Positions 1-6,425 of a stretch of 26,816 nucleotides of DNA are shown here, one piece after another (the stretch's first letter is position 1; every line of letters starts with the position of its first letter). Source of the stretch: an uncultured Clostridium sp. (GTDB taxonomy: Bacteria; Bacillota_A; Clostridia; TANB77; CAG-508). The notes beneath the pieces were generated by a model. It was not told where the DNA came from. It ran no database searches and worked only from the letters and a program-made list of their open reading frames with translations. The position numbers were made by a program, and so were the translations under genes. The DNA is taken from contig CAKNIU010000016.1 in NCBI GenBank assembly GCA_930980675.1, positions 1 to 26,816 on the forward strand. The letters run 5' to 3'.

Positions 1-83
1 CTTGATTGCAAGACTTTTAAAAGATATTTTTATTAAGTTAATGTCAAACTACGGATAACAATTATGCATAAATTTGCTAAAAG

Positions 84-105
84 TTTTACGATCCTTTTCG
101 TAAAA
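84..105. repeat. Deletion derivative of the 31-nt REP-like unit
   Basis: A 22-nt inverted repeat with 7-nt arms TTTTACG and CGTAAAA. It equals the right-hand REP unit found after serS (1551-1581, read on the opposite strand) with an inner 9-nt block, TGGGGACGG, removed. It lies just upstream of the serS promoter. Confidence 0.7.
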
Positions 106-120
106 AAATTCCAAAACTTA

Positions 121-149
121 TTGTAAAAATGCATATTTGATGATAAAAT
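121..149 (+). promoter_or_regulatory. Predicted sigma-A promoter of serS
   Basis: TTGTAA (121-126), a 17-nt spacer and TAAAAT (144-149), with TG one base before the -10 (extended -10). It would give a leader of about 80 nt before serS. The leader shows no T-box antiterminator motif, although serS is often T-box controlled in Firmicutes. Confidence 0.6.
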
Positions 150-236
150 AGTTACATAATAATATCAGTTATAGTCTATAAAATTATATTCCATTCTATA
201 TAATTTCATATTCTTGACTGCATTTAGGAGGTATTT

Positions 237-1517
237 ATGATAGATATTAAATTTTTAAGAGAAAATCCTGATATTGTTAAAGAAAATATTAAGAAAAAGT
301 TTCAGGATTACAAACTTCATCTAGTAGACGAAGTTATCGAATTTGACAAAAAAAGCAGAGAAGCTACTTTAAAAGGTGATGAACTTAGAAGCAAACGTAA
401 CTCCTTAAGCAGTCAAATTGGAATGCTTATGAAAAATGAAAAAAAAGATGAAGCAGAAAAAGTAAAAGCAGAAGTACAAAATATAAATAAAGAATTAGAA
501 GAAAATGAAAAATTAGAAGCTAAGTACGGTGAAGAAGTTAAATCTAGAATGATGAAAATTCCTAACATTATAGCAGATAGTGTTCCTATTGGCGAAGATG
601 ACACTCATAATGTTGAAATTGAGAAGTTCGGTGAACCAGTTGTTCCAGATTATGAAATTCCTTACCATACAGATATTATGGAAAAGCTTAGTGGTATTGA
701 TTTGGAATCTGCTCGTCGTGTTGCTGGTAATGGCTTTTACTATCTAACAGGCAATATTGCAAGACTTCATTCAGCAGTACTTGCTTATGCTAGAGATTTT
801 ATGATAAATAAAGGATTTACTTATTGCATCCCACCATACATGATTCATGGAGATGTTGTAAGTGGAGTTATGTCTTTTGAAGAAATGGATGCCATGATGT
901 ACAAAATTGAAGGCGAAGATTTATACTTAATCGGTACAAGCGAGCATTCAATGATAGGAAAATTCAAAGGACAAATTTTAGATAAAAAAGATATGCCATA
1001 TACTATGACATCATATTCTCCATGTTTTAGAAAAGAAAAAGGTGCACATGGTATTGAGGAACGTGGAATTTATCGTATACATCAATTTGAAAAACAAGAA
1101 ATGATTGTTGTTTGCGAACCAGAAGACAGCTGGAATTGGTATGACAAATTATGGTCATATACTGTTGAATTATTTAGAAGTATGGATATTCCAGTAAGAA
1201 CTTTAGAATGTTGCAGTGGAGACTTAGCAGATTTAAAAGCTAAATCTTGCGATGTTGAAGCATGGTCTCCTAGACAAAAGAAATATTTTGAAGTTGGCAG
1301 TTGTTCAAACTTAACAGATGCCCAAGCTCGTAGACTTGGAATACGTATAAAAGGTGAAAAAGGAAACTATTTTGCACACACTTTAAACAACACTGTTGTT
1401 GCCCCACCTAGAATGCTTATTGCACTTCTTGAAAACCACTATAATCCTGATGGAAGTGTTGATATTCCAGAAGTTTTATGGCCATATATGGGTGGAACAA
1501 AGAAATTAGTACCATAA
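237..1517 (+). CDS. serS: Serine--tRNA ligase
   Basis: Class II aminoacyl-tRNA synthetase that charges tRNA-Ser in the cytoplasm. The start is fixed by AGGAGGT at 226-232. Residues 1-110 form the charged coiled-coil arm that contacts the long variable arm of tRNA-Ser. The catalytic core follows: GTSE at 233-236, motif 2 around FRKEKGAHG (264-272), and the motif 3 region NNTVVAPPRMLIALLEN near 384-400. Length (426 aa) is normal. The segments GDLADLKAKSCDVEAWSPRQ and SCSNLTDAQARRLGIR resemble the SerRS variety I associate with archaea more than the Bacillus enzyme; this is from memory. The gene has its own predicted promoter and is bracketed by REP-like units, so it may have been acquired as a separate piece. 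Confidence 0.96.
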   Translation: MIDIKFLRENPDIVKENIKKKFQDYKLHLVDEVIEFDKKSREATLKGDELRSKRNSLSSQIGMLMKNEKKDEAEKVKAEVQNINKELEENEKLEAKYGEEVKSRMMKIPNIIADSVPIGEDDTHNVEIEKFGEPVVPDYEIPYHTDIMEKLSGIDLESARRVAGNGFYYLTGNIARLHSAVLAYARDFMINKGFTYCIPPYMIHGDVVSGVMSFEEMDAMMYKIEGEDLYLIGTSEHSMIGKFKGQILDKKDMPYTMTSYSPCFRKEKGAHGIEERGIYRIHQFEKQEMIVVCEPEDSWNWYDKLWSYTVELFRSMDIPVRTLECCSGDLADLKAKSCDVEAWSPRQKKYFEVGSCSNLTDAQARRLGIRIKGEKGNYFAHTLNNTVVAPPRMLIALLENHYNPDGSVDIPEVLWPYMGGTKKLVP

Positions 1518-1519
1518 TT

Positions 1520-1581
1520 TTTTACGATGGGGACGGAGCAAAACGTAAAATTTTACGAAAAGGACCGTCCCCATCGTAAAA
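1520..1581. repeat. Head-to-head pair of 31-nt REP-like units
   Basis: Two 31-nt units abut in inverted orientation (1520-1550 and 1551-1581). Each begins TTTTACG and ends CGTAAAA, and each has the GC-rich block ATGGGGACGG. Read in the same direction they are identical except for one 7-nt stretch, AGCAAAA in the left unit and TCCTTTT in the right. The pair fills the serS-ysxC gap. It can fold into a long hairpin and may limit read-through. Such units are commonly spread by REP-associated (Y1-type) tyrosine transposases, but none is present in this window. Confidence 0.85.
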
Positions 1582-1597
1582 TGGAAAGGATTAAATT

Positions 1598-2251
1598 ATG
1601 ATAATAAAAAATGCAGAATTTACAATATCTGCTACCAACCCTAGGCAATATCCTAAAGATAATTTACCTCAAATTGTATTAGTTGGTAAATCAAATGTTG
1701 GTAAATCTTCTTTTATTAATACAATGGTTAATCGTAAAAAATTAGCAAGGACTAGTAGTGAACCTGGTAAAACAAGATTAATTAATTTTTATAAAGTTAA
1801 TATTAAGCAAGATACTAATAGTAATAACAATAATACTGATTCTAATAATAACAGCTCTATTAATTTAAGTACTAATGAGTTTTATTTTGTTGATTTGCCT
1901 GGATATGGTTTTAGCAAAATGTCTGAAGCTCAACAAGTAGAAGTTGGCAATTTTATTGAAGAATATTTACAAAAATGTCCAAATATTGCTTTAATTCTAT
2001 TTCTTGTTGATATTAGACACAACCCAACTAGTAATGATAAATTAATGTATGATTACATTATAAGTCAAAATTTACCTTGCATAATCATTGCTAATAAAGC
2101 AGATAAAATTGCTGTGACCAAAGTTAATGATAGTGTAGAAAATATTCAAGATAGACTTAATCCTTTACATGATTTATTGTTTATGCCTTTCTCTTCTGAA
2201 AGAAAAATTTACTCAGAAGATTTATGGAATGAAATTTTGAAGAAATTTTAA
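1598..2251 (+). CDS. ysxC: Ribosome biogenesis GTPase YsxC/EngB
   Basis: TRAFAC-class GTPase of the EngB/YsxC family, needed for late 50S subunit assembly. The P-loop GKSNVGKSS spans residues 30-38. The G3 motif is DLPGYG (99-104), G4 is NKAD near 166, and G5 lies around FSSE near 199. The ribosome binding site GGAAAGGA sits 7 nt before the ATG, directly after the REP pair. At 217 aa the protein is about 20 residues longer than the Bacillus homolog. The excess is an Asn/Ser-rich stretch (about 70-93) between the conserved NFY strand and the FVDLPGYG strand, encoded by an AAT/AAC-rich run. All nucleotide-binding motifs are intact, so it should be functional. Confidence 0.95.
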   Translation: MIIKNAEFTISATNPRQYPKDNLPQIVLVGKSNVGKSSFINTMVNRKKLARTSSEPGKTRLINFYKVNIKQDTNSNNNNTDSNNNSSINLSTNEFYFVDLPGYGFSKMSEAQQVEVGNFIEEYLQKCPNIALILFLVDIRHNPTSNDKLMYDYIISQNLPCIIIANKADKIAVTKVNDSVENIQDRLNPLHDLLFMPFSSERKIYSEDLWNEILKKF

Positions 2252-2277
2252 TGATTTTCTTTTAAAATATATACTAT

Positions 2278-2408
2278 GAAGAAGTCTCAATATACTTCAC
2301 GAACATTTCAAGTGAGTGCAGGCGACGTAGAAGCGAAGCGTAACGTTCAAGCTGGAGTGAAGCGACCCGTGCGGCGAAATGAGAGAGAATGTATATTGAG
2401 ACTTCTTC
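2278..2408. repeat. GC-rich element framed by an 18-bp palindrome
   Basis: Perfect 18-bp inverted arms (2278-2295 and 2391-2408) enclose a 95-nt core in which 49 bases are G or C, against a very AT-rich background. The core has repeated GAAGCG motifs and an internal CATTTC/GAAATG pairing (2304-2309 and 2376-2381). Its last bases plus the start of the right arm, ATGAGAGAGAATGTAT (2379-2394), recur exactly in the recJ-rel gap (16603-16618). It looks like a small non-coding repeat or structured RNA, and no ORF fits it. It sits between the ends of two convergent genes, ysxC and the HD-domain gene. Confidence 0.7.
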
Positions 2409-2432
2409 TATTAATCTTTCTTTAATTTCATT

Positions 2433-2479
2433 TTTTAGACATTCAATTTATTAGAAATATCTAATTTGAATGCCTAAAA
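2433..2479. terminator. Hairpin at the 3' end of the HD-domain gene
   Basis: Arms TTTTAGACATTCAA and TTGAATGCCTAAAA pair with one wobble, and an inner ATTAGA/TCTAAT stem extends them. It abuts the stop codon of the HD gene. Neither strand has a clear T-run after the stem, so it could be a weak terminator or an mRNA 3' stabiliser. Confidence 0.45.
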
Positions 2480-3139
2480 CTAAATTAATTTATTAAGAAA
2501 TATTAGTCCTAAAAATATGTATGCATATTTAAATAATTTTTTAGATTCTATCCTATTTCTATAATATTGTGCCGACTCTTGAAGAGCACTGTATTTATCT
2601 ACTAAAGTTATAATATATGTTTCTTTATATTTTGGAAGTGCCAACGTTACTGGCCACATATGTTTTACTATTATGTCTTTTTCTTTGTCGTTTAAGTTAT
2701 ATAGCTTAGAGGCATTTTCTAATGCTATTTTTGGATGTACAAATGCGTGATAACCATCTAAATTTAATTGTTTTTTGCTATTTCTCCAATCATACAAGAA
2801 TAAATCATGAAGCATTGCTCCTCTTGCCATTGATTTATAATCTAACTTTAATTTTTTACATATTCTATAGCTTATGTATGATACATTTAAGCAATGTTCA
2901 AATGTATTTATATCATAATGTTGCCTGTATTTTTTCATATCGGCAACAGTTTCATTATTGATTATGTCTTTTACTATTTCCATGTATTCTTTATCATTCA
3001 TTGCTTTTTCTAAAAAAAGCTTATTTTCGCCTATTGAATATTCTTTTTCTTGGTTTATCACCATTTCTACATTATCAAATCTATTGTATAAATTTGAGTT
3101 ATCTTTTGCTCTGTTTAATGATTTTAATTTTTCTTTCAT
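2480..3139 (-). CDS. HD-domain phosphohydrolase family protein
   Basis: The HD-superfamily metal-ligand pattern is visible: H82 in TFEHCLNV, the H111-D112 pair in AMLHDLFLYDW, H131/H135 in GYHAFVHP, H160 in VKHMW and D181 in LVDKYSAL. The family hydrolyses phosphate esters, often of nucleotides, but the substrate cannot be told from sequence. The N-terminal 65 residues are charged and not recognised. The last about 17 residues (KYAYIFLGLIFLNKLI) are hydrophobic and could be a C-terminal membrane anchor. The ribosome binding site is CGGAG, 8 nt before ATG. The gene stands alone with its own near-consensus promoter and an operator-like dyad, so it is probably individually regulated. Confidence 0.85.
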   Translation of the reverse strand: MKEKLKSLNRAKDNSNLYNRFDNVEMVINQEKEYSIGENKLFLEKAMNDKEYMEIVKDIINNETVADMKKYRQHYDINTFEHCLNVSYISYRICKKLKLDYKSMARGAMLHDLFLYDWRNSKKQLNLDGYHAFVHPKIALENASKLYNLNDKEKDIIVKHMWPVTLALPKYKETYIITLVDKYSALQESAQYYRNRIESKKLFKYAYIFLGLIFLNKLI

Positions 3140-3169
3140 TAAAATACTCCGTTTATATTAACATTTAGA

Positions 3170-3182
3170 TAGCATTATGCTA
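3170..3182. promoter_or_regulatory. Palindrome in the HD-gene leader
   Basis: TAGCATTATGCTA is a perfect 13-nt palindrome about a central T. It lies in the predicted leader, 31 nt upstream of the HD-gene start codon. It is a possible operator or leader hairpin; its function is not shown. Confidence 0.35.
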
Positions 3183-3194
3183 TTTATCGTGTCT

Positions 3195-3237
3195 CCCCTT
3201 AAAATATATTATATGATGTTTAAGGGGCTAATGTCAA
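3195..3237 (-). promoter_or_regulatory. HD-gene promoter with operator-like dyad
   Basis: On the minus strand, TTGACA (3232-3237), an 18-nt spacer and TATAAT (3208-3213) match both sigma-A hexamers perfectly. A perfect 9-bp dyad, CCCCTTAAA/TTTAAGGGG (3219-3227 and 3195-3203), flanks the -10 symmetrically. One arm lies in the spacer and the other near the start of transcription, a placement typical of repressor operators. Confidence 0.7.
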
Positions 3238-3342
3238 TATAAACAGAATATTTAAGATAATATTAAGATTTTTGGTATAATTTTCAAATAACATATAAAT
3301 GGAAATTTTTATGATATTTTTTTTAATAATCTATAAATTTAA

Positions 3343-4605
3343 TCACATTATTTTATGTTCTATATTAAGAAGTCTATTGTATTTGCATACTCTATCTGTT
3401 CTACAAGGTGCTCCTGTTTTTATTTGCCCAGCGTTTAAAGCTACTGCTAAATCAGCTATAAAAGTATCTTCTGTTTCACCAGACCTATGTGAAATAACTG
3501 TATTATATCCATTTTCTTTTGCCAAGTTAATTGTTTCTAATGTCTCTGTTAAAGTTCCAATTTGATTTGGTTTAATTAGTATTGCATTTGCTACTTCTTC
3601 ATCTATTCCCTTTTGCAATCTTTTTGGATTTGTAACAAATAAATCATCTCCAACCAACTGTATTTTATCTCCAATTCTTTTTGTAAGTTCCTTCCAGGAT
3701 TTCCAATCTTCTTCTGCTAATCCATCTTCAATTGACATTATTGGATATTTACTTGCTAAATCTATTATATAGTCTATCATTTCAGCTTTTGTTTTATATA
3801 TGTCAGTTTTCCAAAAATAATATCCCTCTTTGTTTATCTTTTTAGCTGATTCGTGCATTTCTGTACTTGCTACGTCTAGTGCTAATTTAAAATCTTTTCC
3901 TTCTTTAAAGCCTGCTTTTCCTATTGCTTCTAAAATTAATTCTATGGCTTCTTCATCATTTTCTAAGTCAGGAGCAAACCCGCCTTCATCACCAACTGAT
4001 GTAACTAGTCCTCTCTTTTTTAGTACTTCTTTAAGCACTTTGTAAACTTCCACGCACATTTGGAGCATTTCTTTAAAACTATCTGCTCCAGTGGGAACTA
4101 TCATAAACTCTTGTATGTTTAAATTGTTATTTGCATGTTTTCCACCATTTAATATATTCATCATAGGAAGTGGCATTTTATATGAGTTTATTCCTCCTAT
4201 ATATTGATATAACGGCATTTGCAAACTATTAGCCCCTGCTCTTGCAATTGCTAAAGATACACCTAAAATAGCATTAGCACCAAGTTTTGATTTATTTGTA
4301 GTTCCATCTAATTTTATCATTTGGTCATCAATATACTTTTGTTCAAATACATTTTCTCCAATTATTGTTTTTGCAATTTTTTTATTAACATTTTCCACAG
4401 CCTTGCCAACACCTAGACCATTAAAATTTTGCATATCTCCATCTCTTAATTCTACCGCTTCAAAACTACCAGTAGAAGCCCCTGATGGAACCATAGCTAC
4501 GCCTTCTGCTCCACTTTCTAATGTAACCTTAACCTGTACTGTAGGATTTCCCCTTGAATCCAAAATTTGCATTCCTTCTACATTTTCAATATAATCTGCA
4601 TACAT
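3343..4605 (-). CDS. eno: Enolase
   Basis: Glycolytic 2-phosphoglycerate dehydratase, cytosolic and Mg-dependent. The start follows GAGGAGG (plus-strand 4612-4618). Visible active-site residues are E166 (QEF), E207 (GDEGGF), the metal ligands D244, E293 (SIEDG) and D320 (VGDD), and catalytic K345 (LIKPNQIG). The [10 protein letters not shown] loop is at 371-380. At 420 aa it is slightly short because the C-terminus ends just after the conserved [13 protein letters not shown] region. It is not in the usual gap-pgk-tpi-pgm cluster. It lies downstream of ylmH, separated by a 192-nt gap with a strong hairpin. I found no convincing promoter hexamers of its own. Confidence 0.97.
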   Translation of the reverse strand: MYADYIENVEGMQILDSRGNPTVQVKVTLESGAEGVAMVPSGASTGSFEAVELRDGDMQNFNGLGVGKAVENVNKKIAKTIIGENVFEQKYIDDQMIKLDGTTNKSKLGANAILGVSLAIARAGANSLQMPLYQYIGGINSYKMPLPMMNILNGGKHANNNLNIQEFMIVPTGADSFKEMLQMCVEVYKVLKEVLKKRGLVTSVGDEGGFAPDLENDEEAIELILEAIGKAGFKEGKDFKLALDVASTEMHESAKKINKEGYYFWKTDIYKTKAEMIDYIIDLASKYPIMSIEDGLAEEDWKSWKELTKRIGDKIQLVGDDLFVTNPKRLQKGIDEEVANAILIKPNQIGTLTETLETINLAKENGYNTVISHRSGETEDTFIADLAVALNAGQIKTGAPCRTDRVCKYNRLLNIEHKIM

Positions 4606-4638
4606 ATATTTCCTCCTCGTATAATATTTTTAACCACT

Positions 4639-4658
4639 GCAAACTTTTTATCTTTGCA
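4639..4658. promoter_or_regulatory. Small dyad in the eno leader
   Basis: TGCAAA and TTTGCA arms are separated by 8 nt, about 35-55 nt upstream of the eno start. It could be an operator or leader hairpin, or chance in AT-rich sequence. Confidence 0.25.
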
Positions 4659-4699
4659 TGGTAGATTGTCACTATAAAAAATATGTTATACAGATTATT

Positions 4700-4734
4700 G
4701 CCCAATTTTAAAGATATATACCTTAAAGTTGGGC
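4700..4734 (-). terminator. Strong hairpin between ylmH and eno
   Basis: GCCCAA/TTGGGC closes a stem that continues after one mismatch through seven more pairs (one wobble). It lies about 60 nt past the ylmH stop. The T-run on the minus strand is poor, so it may be an imperfect terminator or a processing/leader element for eno rather than a classical terminator. Confidence 0.45.
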
Positions 4735-4797
4735 AAAATATTTATTCATACTATATGTATATATTTAGATTTGCAAAGTTTATACTGCTAAACAGTT

Positions 4798-5589
4798 TTA
4801 TTTTTCAACTTCCAATGAAATGCGGCCTTTTTTTGTAGTGCCTACAATCTTATTAATTTTAAATCTGCCTTTTCCTCTAATTGTAATAAAATCTCCTTCA
4901 CTTACATTTTTAGAAGATCTTATTTCTTCTTTAAAGTTCACAAAAACTCTCTCCGCTTCTAATAACTTATTTGCATCATTTCTTGAACATCTTGCAAGTT
5001 CTCCTACTATACAATCTAATCTCATAGATGGTACATTTATTTTTATAATTTGTTTTTCTGGCTTTATATAAATAAGTTCTTCTATGCTTTTAATTTCTAT
5101 ATTTGATTTTTGAAACCTTGTAAGTCCTTTTAAATTATTTTGCAAATACTCTGCCAAATCTTTTTTAACAATAATATCTGCACCATCATATCTTACAATT
5201 ATATCTCCTATCTTTTCTCTTTTAATGCCTAATTTCATTAATCCACCTAAATAAATTCTATGTTCGTACTGTCCTAATAGATTATTTGGCAAGGTTATTC
5301 TAATTATAGCAAGAAAATTATTTATTTCTTCTTGTTTTATAAACTCAAGATTATTTGAAAAAACTACTATATTTCTTTCTGCATCTTCATAGCCACCCAA
5401 AAATTTATAATTATTGCTTTTTCTTAACTCTAGCATTTCTTTTACAATTGCTTGTTCTCTTAAGTCTAAAAAGTCTGTTGTTTCTATTGTATTTCTATTT
5501 TCAGCAAATTTTAGTTTATCTAATACTTTTGCTATTAAAATTTTATCTTCGTTTTTTTGCTGTTTTGTAAGTTCTGATTGTTTATCCAT
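4798..5589 (-). CDS. ylmH: YlmH-type S4-domain RNA-binding protein
   Basis: 263 aa with the YlmH layout: an N-terminal region, a central domain with FLGGYEDAERNIVVF and LGGLMKLGIKREKIGDI, and a C-terminal S4 domain (about 188-255) beginning PSMRLDCIVGELARCSRNDA. The S4 domain binds structured RNA. Bacillus YlmH is associated with the ribosome and has been reported to act on stalled 50S-peptidyl-tRNA complexes, like RqcP. The gene usually lies in the division (ylm/divIVA) cluster; here it is apart from it. The start has GGAG 7 nt upstream. Only 26 nt separate it from the CCA end of tRNA-Gln with no terminator between, so it is probably expressed from the tRNA promoter. Confidence 0.9.
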   Translation of the reverse strand: MDKQSELTKQQKNEDKILIAKVLDKLKFAENRNTIETTDFLDLREQAIVKEMLELRKSNNYKFLGGYEDAERNIVVFSNNLEFIKQEEINNFLAIIRITLPNNLLGQYEHRIYLGGLMKLGIKREKIGDIIVRYDGADIIVKKDLAEYLQNNLKGLTRFQKSNIEIKSIEELIYIKPEKQIIKINVPSMRLDCIVGELARCSRNDANKLLEAERVFVNFKEEIRSSKNVSEGDFITIRGKGRFKINKIVGTTKKGRISLEVEK

Positions 5590-5615
5590 TTTATCTCCAA
5601 ACAGTTTTTACATTT

Positions 5616-5690
5616 TGGTTGGGGTACTAAGATTCGAACTTAGGAATGTCGGAGTCAGAGTCCGATGCCTTACCGCTTGGCGATACCCCA
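5616..5690 (-). tRNA. tRNA-Gln (CTG)
   Basis: The 75-nt cloverleaf folds fully. The acceptor stem is TGGGGTA/TACCCCA, the discriminator is A, and CCA is encoded. The D-loop is AAGCGGTAAGG. The anticodon loop CTCTGAC is closed by CGGA/TCCG and gives anticodon CTG. The T-loop is GTTCGAATC. It closely resembles Bacillus tRNA-Gln, apart from the CTG anticodon, which reads CAG, a minor codon in AT-rich genomes. A second TTG isoacceptor is presumably elsewhere. Confidence 0.95.
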
Positions 5691-5704
5691 ATGTGTACTC
5701 TAAT

Positions 5705-5733
5705 ACTATAGCACTTTTTTGAATATTTTGCAA
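5705..5733 (-). promoter_or_regulatory. Promoter of tRNA-Gln (and probably ylmH)
   Basis: On the minus strand, TTGCAA (5728-5733), a 17-nt spacer and TATAGT (5705-5710) end 14 nt before the mature tRNA 5' end. Confidence 0.7.
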
Positions 5734-5744
5734 TAGTAAATTGA

Positions 5745-5790
5745 AACCAATAAGGCTACCACCTACATTTAGGTAGTAGCCTTATTGGTT
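5745..5790 (-). terminator. Terminator downstream of the zinc-ribbon ORF
   Basis: Fifteen perfect pairs (AACCAATAAGGCTAC/GTAGCCTTATTGGTT), one mismatch, then five more pairs (ACCTA/TAGGT). On the minus strand the stem is followed by TTTCAATTT. It isolates the upstream gene from the tRNA promoter. Confidence 0.75.
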
Positions 5791-5829
5791 GATTAGCTGA
5801 ATGTTTTATTATCTTATTTGCTACTTTTA

Positions 5830-6261
5830 TTAGCAAATTTTGTGAACAAACTGAGTCTCACAAGATTCAATGTTACCTTTTGCAATATCTTCGATTGTGA
5901 TAAGCTTATGGCACTTTGAGCAAACGCAAGATCTTTGCGGAAGCTTTATTTCTTCTGTACGTAGTGAAGAAATCATTTTCATAAAATCACTTAAAATCGT
6001 CAATTCTACAGGCTTTCCACATAAGAAATGCTGGTCTATTTCTTGTATGGTCCCCCTATATGTTATTAGGTATCTGCCCCATAACACAAATTCATTTAGT
6101 ATCAAATAATATTTTTTATAAAATCTTCTCCTTTTTTCCAGAAGGATGTTCAACCCTTCAATAGATCTCATACTCCTTCTGATGTAGTAGAGGGATTCGA
6201 GCTCCTTTCGTTTCTCGTTGATTTCCTTTACTTCACTTGTTGAGAATTGCCGGTCAGACAT
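5830..6261 (-). CDS. Hypothetical protein with C-terminal zinc-ribbon-like motif
   Basis: 143 aa, not recognised. The first 60 residues are rich in Lys, Arg and Glu and are probably helical or coiled coil. The C-terminus has C112-x-C114-x2-C117 and then C134, H140 and C143, the last residue of the protein, which suggests a compact zinc-binding ribbon or treble clef. No signal peptide or membrane segment is seen. The ribosome binding site AAGGAG lies 8 nt before ATG. Codon use differs from its neighbours, with many CTC, CTG, TCC, ATC and AGG codons, giving a visibly higher GC content and suggesting transfer. It is a single-gene unit with its own promoter, a leader dyad and a terminator. Nucleic-acid binding is possible but not shown. 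Confidence 0.7.
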   Translation of the reverse strand: MSDRQFSTSEVKEINEKRKELESLYYIRRSMRSIEGLNILLEKRRRFYKKYYLILNEFVLWGRYLITYRGTIQEIDQHFLCGKPVELTILSDFMKMISSLRTEEIKLPQRSCVCSKCHKLITIEDIAKGNIESCETQFVHKIC

Positions 6262-6290
6262 ACAGTTTCACTCCTTACTAATATAATTTG

Positions 6291-6310
6291 TCAAATGCAA
6301 GTGCATTTGA
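6291..6310. promoter_or_regulatory. 20-nt perfect dyad in the leader of the zinc-ribbon ORF
   Basis: TCAAATGCAAGTGCATTTGA has 9-bp perfect arms around a 2-nt centre. It lies between the predicted transcription start (near 6328) and the ribosome binding site. This fits a repressor operator or a short leader hairpin. Confidence 0.5.
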
Positions 6311-6334
6311 AAGAGCCACATTTAAAGTAAATTT

Positions 6335-6363
6335 ATTATATATCCTTTTTTGTTATATTTCAA
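6335..6363 (-). promoter_or_regulatory. Promoter of the zinc-ribbon ORF
   Basis: On the minus strand, TTGAAA (6358-6363), a 17-nt spacer and a perfect TATAAT (6335-6340). It gives a leader of about 67 nt containing the 6291-6310 dyad. Confidence 0.7.
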
Positions 6364-6389
6364 TGTTTTTTTCTTTTATTTTAAAATAC

Positions 6390-6425
6390 AACTAAAAAGG
6401 ACTGATTGTTCAGTCCTTTTTAGTT
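6390..6425 (-). terminator. Perfect 16-bp hairpin terminator
   Basis: AACTAAAAAGGACTGA pairs perfectly with TCAGTCCTTTTTAGTT around a 4-nt loop. It overlaps the stop codon of the ABC-ATPase fragment, and the right arm carries a T5 run on either strand. Confidence 0.7.

Noticed and set aside
150..236. T-box riboswitch in the serS leader
   Set aside because: The leader is only about 80 nt and has no T-box antiterminator motif or terminator hairpin.
2296..2390. A tRNA-like or coding sequence in the GC-rich core
   Set aside because: No cloverleaf, start codon with ribosome binding site, or open frame of useful length was found.
3195..3227. Terminator for eno or the HD gene
   Set aside because: There is no T-run, and the stem brackets a perfect -10 box, so an operator fits better.
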